Assembly (NCBI GenBank): GCA_043228905.1
Contig: JBHGNT010000009.1
Coordinates: 16,368,001-16,432,000, forward strand
Source: Azolla caroliniana
Taxonomy: Eukaryota > Polypodiophyta
Reading direction: 5' to 3'
DNA: 64,000 nucleotides
The notes beneath the pieces were generated by a model that ran no database searches, was not told where the DNA came from, and was given only the letters and a program-made list of their open reading frames with translations. Below, one piece after another: positions 54,856 through 64,000 of the stretch; within the stretch, counting starts at the first letter, position 1; each line of letters starts with the position of its first letter. Position numbers and translations under genes: made by a program.

Positions 54856-55265
54856 GGTTTTGGTTGGCCAAAACCTTTGCAAGTAGCTAGGCCACACCCA
54901 TTCGTCCAATAGCTTAGTTCAAGTCACCTTGACCTCTCTATACTCCACACATAGACACAAAGATAAAAGCTTTTGGTCTACCTTATATATGGTGAGATCC
55001 TTATTTCTTGTCTATGGGGGATATCTCACAACTTTATTTTTCTCTTTGTCTTTTCAAACTTCCTGCCCACATAAGTTGACACTTAGATGTCCGTTTCTTA
55101 TGTAGTAAAGTGCATCTAAAAGTTGTTCAACACCTCCATCTTTTTGTACTAAGATATTAAACTTACTTAAAATTTGTATCTTCCCTATTATTGTTTTATA
55201 TGAATCACACTCGATTTCGTACGTTTTATGTGATTTTCACACCATTGCCGAAAATCTTCACTACA

Positions 55266-58200
55266 CCGTGGAAACGTCATAGTGGCATGAGCACAGAAAG
55301 AGGGCACATTGTATATGATGCAAGCCCGACTGTGGAAGTCTTAACTGAATGTAGCAGCCAAGTTGAGTGCAGAGTTATGGCATAAGAGGCTAGGCCACAT
55401 GAGTGAGACGGGTCTGCAACTGTTAGCTGACTAGAAGCTTCTACGAGAAGTCAAGGGAGTTCACCTGGAGAAGTGTGTTGACTCCTTAGTCGGTAAGTAG
55501 CACAGAACAACATTCCATATAACTCTATCGAGAGAGTATTTCTCGACTTACATAGCCGGGGATCATGGTTATGTAAAGATAGGTGATAATGGAGAGTGCA
55601 AGGTAGCAGGAATCGAAAGTGTCTACTTGACGACGTCAACAGGGTATTCGCAGATTCTGAAAGATGTTCGATAGGTTCCCGATAATAGATTGAATCTGAT
55701 ATCGACTGGAAAGATGGACGAAGAAGGCTACATTGGTAGCTTCCAACATGACAAGTTGAAGTTCTACCATGGAAGCGTCATAGTGGCATGAGCACAGAAA
55801 GAGGGCACACTGTATATGATGCAAGCTCGATTGTGCAAGTCGGAAGTGATTGTAGCAGCCCACTGAAGTGCAGAGTTATGGCATAAGAGGCTAGGCCACA
55901 TGAGTGAGAAGGGTCTGCATATGCTAGCCGACCAGAAGCTTCTACCAGAAGTCAAGGGAGTTCACCTGGAGAAGTGTGTCGACTCCTTAGTCGGCAAGTA
56001 GAACATAGCACATTCCACACGAGACCACCAAGGAGAACAGAAGTTGCGCGGGAACTAGTGCACACTGACGTCTGCTATGTAGATGCTCCATCGCATCGAG
56101 GTGGACAATATTTTGTGATGTTCATTGACGACTATAGTCGGAATACATGGGTCTTCGTACTAAAATCAAAGGATCAAGTCAAACGGGAGTCAGGTCGGAC
56201 GTTGAAAGCTATCCGAATTGAGAATGGTGGCAAATATAGAGGGAAGTTCGAAGAATACTACAAAGCCCAATGTATTTGCATCGAATACAGAGTGTCGAAG
56301 ACCCCTGAGTTGACTGGTCTTGTAGAGAGGATGAATCGAACAATCATGGAGAGAGTAAGGAGCATGTGTCACATGCTAAACTGCCAAAAATATACTGGAC
56401 CGAGGCGATGTACACAATAATTTACATGATCAACATATCCCCCTCAATACCACTCAAAGGTGATGTCCTACAAAGGGTTTCGACAGGAAAGGATGTCTCC
56501 TACTGACACCTGAGGGTGTTCGGATGCTTGGTGTATATGCATGTGGCTAAGGATTAGAGGGCGAAGCTCGATAGTAAGTCGAAACCATGGGATACTTGGA
56601 AGATGACTTCGGCTACAGGCTATGGGACTTAGTCGACAAGAAGGTAGTGAGGAGTAGGGATGTAGTTTTCTTGGAAGAAAAAACAATTGAGGACTGGAAG
56701 AAACAGAAGTCCGAATTGACTTCCCAATCGCCCTCGATTACCACCTTAAGACTAGCTGAAATGACACAGTCGGCTAATCAGAGACAGCTAGATGGAAGGG
56801 CTGAATCAAAGTCCTTTGACTCAGAGCAACTGATCTATAAGTCGGAATTGACGGACCTGTTGAATTCGATCGAAGAATAGGAATCGAAGTCGGTGGACAT
56901 CTAAGCCGAGCCAACGACAAATGGAAGGAGATATGCTCTCAGAAAGAGAAGAGCACCGACAACATATGCCAGCCAATACATCCTCTTGACTGATGAAGGT
57001 GAGCCAGAGTGCTATAATGAAGCCATTGCCGATAAGCACAGGTTTAGGGTTTATGGTTTAGGGTTATGGCTGAATGAAATGCAAGACAAGATGGACTCCT
57101 TGCATGAAAACTACACCTACGACTTGGTGGAATTACCGAAAGGTATAAGAGCACTCACAAACAAATGGGTCTATAAGGTGAAGACTGGAGAAGTCGACAA
57201 CACGCCTAGGTATAAAGCCCGAATTGTGGTGAAGGGCTTCCAACAGAAGAAGGTGTCGACTTTGATGAGATATTCGCTCCAGTAGTAAAGATGACATCCA
57301 TTAGAACTGTTTTATGCATAGATGCCAACATGGACCTAGATATCGCAGTCTTGGATGTCAAGAAAACATTCTTGCATGGGGAGTTGGATGAAGAAATCTA
57401 CATGCAGCAGCCCAAAGGCTTTGAGGAGAAAGGGAAAAAGAACTTGGTGTGTCGACTGAAGAAAATCTTGTATGGTCTAAAGCAAGCTCCACGCCAATCG
57501 TAGAAGAAGTTCGAATTGTTCATGATGGAACATCAGTTCTAGAAAACACAGGTTGATCACTGTGTGTTCTTCAAAAGGTACGATGAAGGTGACTTCTTGA
57601 TTCTCTTATTATCTGTAGATGACATGTTGATAGTCGGTCAAGATACAAGGAAGATCGGAAGCTTGAAGAAAGCCCTAGGCAAATCGTTCACCATGAAAGA
57701 TCTTCGACTCGTTAAACAGATCTTGGGGATGCAAATAGTTCGAGATAGAACTAAGAAAGTGTTGTGGTTTTCACAACAGAAGTATGTGACAAAGATCCTA
57801 GAGAGGTTCAACATGTCGGAAGAAAGCCATTCGGCTCTGTGTTGCCGACCAATTGCATGTTAAATGCTAAGCAATGCCCGAGAGGGGAGAAAGAAAAGGT
57901 TGAGATGAGGAAAGTACCATATGCCTCGGCCGTCGGCAGTCTAATATATGTTGTGGTCTACACGAGACCAGATATAGCTTTTGTTGTGGAAACAGTAAGC
58001 CGATACATGAGTAATCTAGGAAGAGAACACTAAGCAATGGTGAAGTGGATACTTAGGTACTTAAAAGGCACCTCGGTGGTATGCGTAATGTATGGTGTTC
58101 GAAAACCCATGCTCAAAGGGTTTACCGACTCGTACATGTCGGGGGATGTAGACTCAAACTGATCCACACCAGGGTACGTGATGACCTAGGCAAGGGGAGC

Positions 58201-58599
58201 AGGATCGTAGTAGTCACGATTGCAGAAGTTTGTGGCGTTATCGACAAAAGAAGTAGAGTACATGGCAGTGGTTGAGGCCGTCAAAGAGTTGATTTGGATG
58301 ACAAACTTTCTTAGCAAGTTAGGGATGAAGCAAAGGGAGTTCTTGCTTCATTGTGACATCCATAGTGCCATATATCTAGCCAAGAATGTTGCATACCACT
58401 CCTGGACTAAGCATATACAGAGGAGGTATCACTAGTTGCGGGAAAAATTCGAAGAAGGAGACATTATTCTCATGAAGATCCATACTGAAGAAAACGGATC
58501 CGACATGTTGACAAAGAACTTGCCAATGGACAGACTTAGAGTATGTCGATAAAAGACATGATTGACTGATTCCCTCCCACAAGAGTGAAGGGGGGAGTT
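55266..58599 (+). pseudogene. copia pol, right piece of the copia that hosts the nest
   Basis: Continues the copia from 38163: GAG-pre-integrase block, then a repeat of protease plus GAG-pre-integrase (about 501-bp tandem duplication; second copy from 55507). Then come integrase (ELVHTDVCYVDAPSHRGGQY, ENGGKYRGKFEEYYKAQ, 55974-56420), RT (YDLVELPKGIRALTNKWVYK, VKKTFLHGELDEEIYMQQPK, and a VDDMLIVGQD box near 57615) and RNase H (VALSTKEVEYMAVVEAVKEL, near 58220-58290). Many stops. A polypurine tract GAAGGGGGGAG precedes the LTR at 58600. Confidence 0.85.
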
Positions 58600-59019
58600 T
58601 GTTGGGAATATGTCCCTCTAGTGGGAGGAGCCAATTGTTCGGGCCTAGAAGAGACGACAGTTGACGCCAACGAGGAGCCGATTGTTCAAGCCGACAAGAG
58701 CCGACAATCAAAGAAAAGGAGGAGCCGACTGTTCGGGCCGAGTACTGAGAGTCGAAGAGTTGACAGTAGAGAGTCGGTTGATTAACTGTCGATTATTAAT
58801 ATAACTAGAAGAATAATAGTAACGTTGTGCAGTAGGGGCTACACTTGTAAATAGCCCATATGATGTATGAGTATAAATACATCTAGGGCAGAAAATAGAG
58901 TGTCACTTGAACAAAATAAGGGATTAGCCTTTGTTATTAGAGAGTGTTAGAGGTGAGCAAGAGCGGCGCCATAGTTGTGTTCGTAACAACAGACGCGAAG
59001 AGCCTTGTGAGGCTGATGC
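58600..59019 (+). repeat. Truncated 3' LTR of the hosting copia
   Basis: Starts TGTTGGGAATATGTCCCTC after the polypurine tract and includes a TATA-like GTATAAATACATC near 58870. It ends abruptly at about 59019, where sequence of the same LTR family continues in reverse orientation. Confidence 0.8.
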
Positions 59020-59323
59020 ACATCTCCATTATTATTATCTATAATAATAAGTTTCCATCAGCTGACTCTCGTGTCGACTGTCCAGTCGGTCCGACTAGTC
59101 GGCCTTGTCCTCGACTATCCGGTCGGCCCGACTAGTCGGTCGTGTCTGCAACCTGTATCTCCTTCCTCTCGATTCACCCAGTCGACTCTCATAGTCAACT
59201 TAGTCGCAGTCGACTCTTCAAATATCGACACTCGGCCTAAACAGTTCCCTCCTTGTCTTTGACTGTCGGCACTTCTTGACCTAGGCAGTCAGATCCTCCC
59301 ACTGGAGGGACATATTCCCAACA
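59020..59323 (-). repeat. Truncated 3' LTR of the reverse-oriented copia
   Basis: Matches 63205-63511 (ATTATTATTATCTATAATAA, CCGACTAGTCGG motifs, then GGAGGGACATATTCCCAACA). The polypurine tract AACTCCCCCTT (antisense) follows at 59324. Confidence 0.85.
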
Positions 59324-62300
59324 AACTCCCCCTTCCCTCCTGTGCAAGGGAATCGGTCAGTCCCGTCTTCTGTTGACAAACTCTAAGTTTGTGCATTGGT
59401 AGGTTCGTCGTGAACATATCGGATCCATTGTCATCGGTATGGATCTTCACGAGGGAAAACTCTCCTTTATCTACCTTCTCTCGCAACTAGTGATACCTCC
59501 TTTGTATATGCTTGGTTTGAGAGTGGTACGCAATGTTCTTTGCAATATGTATGACACTTTGATTGTCACAGTGGAGCAAGAATTCTTCTAGCTGCATCCT
59601 GAGTTCACTGAGGAAACTCTTCATCCAAATCAATTACTTGTCGCCCTCTACCGCCACCATATACTCTGCCTCTGTGGTCTACAAAGCCACAAACTTCTAC
59701 AATCGTGACTGCCACGACACTCCTCCCCCTGCATAGGTCATCACATAACCTAACTTTGAACGGCTCGAATCTGCATCCCCCGACATGTCTGAATCGGTAA
59801 ACCCTTCAAGCATGGGTTTTCCGACACCATATACCCCAGGTGCCTTTTAAATACCTAGGTATCTATTTTATAGCTACCCAATGTTCTCTACCTGGATTAC
59901 TCATGTATCGGCTTACTTCTCTCATACCAAATGTTATGTTTGGTCTCGTACAGAACATAACATACATTGAACTACCGACAACTGAGGCATATGGTACTTT
60001 CCTCATCTCAGCCTTTTCTTTCTCCCCTCTTGGGCATTTCTTTGCATTTAACTTGCAGTTTGTCGGAAACACTGAGCTGACTAGCTTTGCTTCTGACATG
60101 TTGAACCTTTCTAGGATCTTTGCCACATACTTCTATTGTGACAACCAGAACACTTTCTTAGTTCTGTCTCAAACTATGTGCATCCCCAAGATCTGTTTAG
60201 CCGGTCCAAGGTCTTTTATGGCAAACAATTTGCCTAGGGCTTTCTTCAAGCTTCCGATCTTCCTTGGATATTGACCGACTATCAACATGTCATCTACATA
60301 TAATAAGAGAATCAAGAAGTCACCTTAACCGTACATTTTGATTAACACACAATGATCCGCTAGTGTTTTCTAGAACCCATGTTCCACCATGAAGGATTCG
60401 AACTTCTTGTACCACTAGCATGGAGCTTGTTTCAGACCATACAAGATTTTCTTCAGTCGACACACCAAGTTCTCTTTCCCTTTCTCCTCAAAGACTTCGG
60501 GCTGTTGCATGTAGATCTCTTCTTCCAGCTCCCCATGCAAGAATGTTGTCTTGACATGCAACTGTTTAATCCCTAGGTCCATGCTGGCATATATGCTCTG
60601 AACAGTTTGGATGGATGTCATCTTTACTACTGACGCGAATATCTCGTCAATGTTGACACCCTTTTTCTATTCGAAACCCTTCACCACAATGCGGGCTTTA
60701 TACCTAGGCGCGTCGTCGACTTCTCCAGTCTTCACCTTATCGAGCCATTTGTTCCTGAGTGCTCTCTTACCTTTCGGTAATTCTACTAGGTCGTAGGTGT
60801 AGTTTTCATGCAAGGAGTCCATCTCGTCTTGCATTGCACTCAACCATATTTCTCTATGCTTGTCGGCAATGGCTTCGTCATAGAACTCTGGTACTCCTTC
60901 ATTAGTCAAGAGGATATATTGACTGGAATATGTTGTGGGTGCTCTTGTCTCTCTTAGAGGATATCTCCTTCCATTCTTCGTTAGCTCTGGCTCGAATGTC
61001 TCGTATAACTCATTTCTCGTCTCGGGTTCATTCATGTCGACTAGTTGTCAGATGTCCATTGACTCCGATTTGTATTCTTTGAACGAGTTCAATAGGTTTG
61101 ACGATTCCAACCCATAAGTTGGTTGCTCTATGTCAACAAACTCTAATTCAACTCTTCCATCTAGCTGTCTCCAATGAGCTGACTGTGTCGGTTCGGCTAG
61201 TCTTAAGGTAGTAGTCATGGGCAACTGGGAAGTCGATTCTGACTTCTGTTTCTTCCAGTCCTCAATAATTTTTTCTTCCAAGAAAACTTATCTCGACTCC
61301 TCACTACCTTCTTGTCGAATAAGTCCCATAGCCTGTAACCAAACTCATCTTCCGACTATCCCATGAATATGCATGGCTTCGACTTACGGTTGAGCTTTGA
61401 CCTCTTATCCTTAGGCACATGCATATATGCTAAACATCCAAACACCCTCAAGTGTTGGTATGAGACATCCTTACCTTTTCACACTCTCTGTAGAACATCA
61501 CTCTTCAATGGCACTAAGGGAGACCTGTTGATTAGATAAACAACTATATACATCGCCTCAGCCCAATAGGATTTCAATAGTTTAGCATGAGAGAGCATGC
61601 TCCATAATTGTTCGATTCATCAGCTCTGCAAGCCCGTTTAACTCAGGGGTCTTCAGCATTGTGTATTCAATTCGAATACCTTGGGCTTTGCAGTATTCCT
61701 CAAACTGCCCTCTATATTCGCCACCATTGTCGGTTCGGACAACTTTCAACTTCCGACCTGAATCTCGTTCGGCTCTTGCCTGGAACTCCTTGAAGAGCGA
61801 GAATACTTGATCTTTTGACTTTAGTACGAAAGCCCAAAGCTTTCGACTATAGTCATCAATGAAAGTCACAAAGTACTATCCAGCTCGATGCGACGAAGCA
61901 TTTACATAACACACATCCGTGTGTACTAGTTCTAGTGGCACTTCTCTTCGTCTTGGTAGTCTAGAGTGGAATGTTGCTCTGTTTTGCTTTCCAAGTAAGC
62001 AGTCGACACACTTCTCCCTCTTGTAGAAGTTTCAAGTCCTCTAATAGATGCATACCCTTTTCACTCATGTGGCCTAACCTCTTATGCCATATCTATCCTG
62101 CTGAGTCGGCTTCCACATTCACTTCTGACTTGCACAATCGGGCTTGCATTATATAAAATGTGCCTTCTTTCTGTGCCGACCCTTCGTTGTGGACTTCTTT
62201 GCCGGTTCCTTCCTCTGCCGGGATGTAGAGCCACGTTCGACTCCGACTGAGACAGGACTCCCTTGTCCTTCCTCCTCATCTCCTCATTTACCACTTGTAG

Positions 62301-62826
62301 AGACAATTTTTCTTCCTGACATGAGGTGCTGAGAGTAACCACCAGGTTCTTCGAGCTGTCTGGCAATGTGCACATCAGTAGTATGGCATGTATTGCATCT
62401 TCAAGGTGAAACTTGGTTGCAACCACTTGGTTCACGTACTCCATGAATATGTTGATGTGTTCGATGATTCTCTCACCATCTCTGTATTTCAATCGTACGA
62501 TCTTTCTCATTGGTAAGGTTTTATTGAGGGCTTTCTTCCTCTCATATAGACCTGACAGCTTCTGCCACATCTCATGGGCATTTGTGTCGTTCGCCACATG
62601 CTGAAGGGCACTTAAATTGACGCACTGTCGAATGGTGGCCACTGCCTTTCTGTTAACAATTTTCCATTCTGACTCTAATACCCCCGTGGGTATTTTTGCT
62701 CTGTCAATCGGCTTATACATGTCTTTGACTATGAGAAGGTCCTCCATCTTTATCTTGCAGTCTGCGTAGTTCTAAGAGTTTAGAACACCTCCTTCCATGC
62801 TTGCACCTCAAGAACTGATACTAGTT
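59324..62826 (-). pseudogene. Degenerate copia gag-pol, reverse orientation
   Basis: On the minus strand from 62747: gag (PTGVLESEWKIVNRKAVATI, LYERKKALNKTLPMRKIVRL), a GAG-pre-integrase trace, integrase (RTDNGGEYRGQFEEYCKAQG, TPELNGLAELMNRTIM at 61582-61869), RT (DLVELPKGKRALRNKWLDK, VKTTFLHGELEEEIYMQQPE) and RNase H traces to 59330. It is the same family as the plus-strand copia at 55266-58599. Frames are broken throughout. A primer-site-like ACTAGTATCAGTTC follows the 5' LTR. Confidence 0.85.
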
Positions 62827-63511
62827 TGTTGAGAATCGAATCGTCAATCCACAATAGATATGCTGAAATACACAACTCGGAACACACACAACAACAATGT
62901 ACACATATTTTACGTGGAAACCCTGAAATGGGAGAAAACCATGGGTGAACACAACTTCATTATAGTGTGGATGTACAGGGGAGAATATTACAGACTCTCA
63001 ACTATGGAGTGTATCAGTGTCATAGGGATCTTGGCATCTGTTGTTACACACACACACAACTATGGCGCCGCTCTCTCACTCTATTCCTCTCACGCTCATG
63101 CTTCTCTATTCTACACATTACTCAACACTTTTTGTTTTACTTTTGTTCTACGTTTGGCCTAGATGTATTTATACTCATACATCATATGGGCTATTTACAA
63201 GTGTTGCCCCTACTTCACATCTCTATTATTATTATCTATAATAATAAGTAGCCATCAACTGACTCTAGTGTCGACTTTCCAGTTGGTCCGACTAGTCGGC
63301 TTGGTCCTCGACCATCCAATCGGCCCAACTAGTAGGTCGTGTCTTCTACTTGTATCTCCTTCCTATCTACTCTCACAATCGACTTTCTCGTAGTCGACTC
63401 TTCAACCATCAGAATTCGGCCCGAACAGTTGGCTCCTCCTTGTCTTCGATTGTCGGCATGTCTTGACATAGGTAGTCAGCTCCTCCCACTGGAGGGACAT
63501 AATCCCAACAC
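62827..63511 (-). repeat. 5' LTR of the reverse-oriented copia
   Basis: 685 bp, TGTTGAGAATCG to ATAATCCCAACA in plus-strand view. It contains a minus-strand TATA box (GTATAAATAC, near 63166-63175). Confidence 0.85.
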
Positions 63512-63681
63512 ATCCACTGTATAGTGAAGCTTTTGTTCTCTTGTGGTTTTCTCCCATTCTAGGGTTTCCATGTAAATTTGTGTGCACTGTGGTTTTTGTT
63601 TATCTTGTTGTTTTGTGTGTTTCCGAGTTGCGTATTTCAGCGTATTCATTTCTTGTGGATTGGCGATTCGTTTTCTCAACA
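63512..63681 (+). repeat. LTR 3' part of the same copia family, plus orientation
   Basis: TTTTCTCCCATTCTAGGGTT, TTCCGAGTTGCGTATTTCAG and GATTGGCGATTCG then TCTCAACA match the reverse complement of the 62827 LTR start. It directly abuts the complete LTR in opposite orientation. Confidence 0.75.
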
Positions 63682-63692
63682 CACCTGTGAAA

Positions 63693-64000
63693 TGTTACGT
63701 GCGGAAGCTATATGAAAACATAGAATACTGACAGAGAAGAAAAACAGGTTTCATGGAGATCTTAAGACACAATGTACGCGGGAGAGACAAAGAGGGAATA
63801 AACACACAGAAAAACTAAATTCAAAATGATGTGTGAACTCTGTACATAGGATGTGCTCCAAGAGCACTTTTATACAAGTCCATACGGACTGACAGAAGTA
63901 CTAACACGTACTTCAATGCTCATAACTAAGCTCCTACACTAACCCCCAAATATATTCCCTCGCGGAATATCTGTTCAACGGCCTCCCGATTTCCACACCG
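63693..64000 (-). repeat. copia LTR of the 12089-12510 family, continues past the window
   Basis: Starts TGTTACGTGCGGAAGC and shares GTACATAGGATGTGCT, AGAGCACTTTTATACAAGTC and the CGCGGAATATCT...CAACGGCCTCC segment with the LTR at 12089. Only the start is in the window. Confidence 0.7.

Larger units (their letters stand above)
38164..55265 (-). mobile_element. Large Ty3/gypsy element, degenerate, carrying two nested insertions
   Basis: Element on the minus strand. The 5' LTR is 54254-55265. The 3' LTR is 38164-44682, split by a chromovirus. Primer binding site at 54228-54245, gag 52839-54181, protease 52068-52829, pol 51390-52060 and 44755-47750. The target site in copia is duplicated as CCAT (38160-38163) and CCGT (55266-55269), one mismatch. 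The unfilled site at about 55769-55772 reads CCAT. Without the nested elements it is about 7.7 kb. Stops in gag and pol make it inactive. Confidence 0.88.
54254..55265 (-). repeat. 5' LTR of the large gypsy
   Basis: 1012 bp, TGTCGTGAATATC to CTTCACTACA in plus-strand view. It contains a tRNA-like module (54609-54670), a TTTA run, and a CCGGATG-rich repeat (54722-54855). These are the parts missing from the other LTR. Confidence 0.88.

Overview
This window is nuclear DNA of a land plant, most of it transposable elements. Three things support this: a four-exon membrane RING-H2 E3 ligase gene with GT-AG introns, a single-exon AP2/ERF transcription factor of the DREB type, and Ty1/copia, Ty3/gypsy (chromovirus) and LINE elements of plant type. 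The species cannot be named from the sequence. Three LINE copies carry an RT motif of the form DFKKxFDS and a C-terminal C-x2-C...H...C region rather than typical angiosperm L1 motifs. I read this as a weak hint of a seed-free vascular plant (fern or lycophyte).

Layout: 1-2291 is a decayed chromovirus 3' half with its LTR. 2292-3592 is a broken L1. 3593-12510 is an old pair of copia fragments in opposite orientation, with a young intact copia (5797-11196, TSD CAACA) inside. 12766-13353 is an LTR-like block with a 54-bp tandem repeat. 14170-15425 is a LINE 3' end. 15749-15882 is a Mutator-like MITE upstream of the RING gene (16713-23131), whose first intron holds an antisense LINE. 24755-25495 is a third copy of that LINE. 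25600-29742 holds inverted copia pieces and a gypsy 3' half. 30000-31020 holds L1 and copia LTR debris. 33351-34406 is the DREB gene, flanked by AT-rich intergenic DNA.

37440-59019 is a four-level nest. An old copia (+) contains a solo LTR (37564-37961) and a large gypsy element (38164-55265, minus). The left LTR of that gypsy holds an intact chromovirus (38546-44299, minus, TSD GTAGC). Its pol is interrupted by a 3.6-kb non-autonomous gag-only element (47787-51389, plus, TSD ACGC). The copia carries an internal duplication of about 501 bp whose second copy preserves unfilled sites for both the solo LTR and the gypsy, so the order of events can be read. 59020-63511 is a second copy of the same copia in reverse orientation.

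Main points for follow-up: (1) the gag-only element shares its primer binding site (17/18 nt), LTR terminus, TSD length and gag homology with the gypsy it sits in, so it looks like a parasite of that family; (2) three unrelated-looking LTR families carry tRNA-like A-box/B-box modules, all antisense to the element; (3) the intact chromovirus has a GTTAAAC -1 frameshift candidate two codons before the gag stop, and its pol stop codon is supplied by the LTR; (4) copia fragments of opposite orientation are joined directly at four places; (5) local tandem duplications of 36-501 bp recur across unrelated sequences.

All calls were made by reading the sequence; no database search was run. LTR identities are judged by eye.
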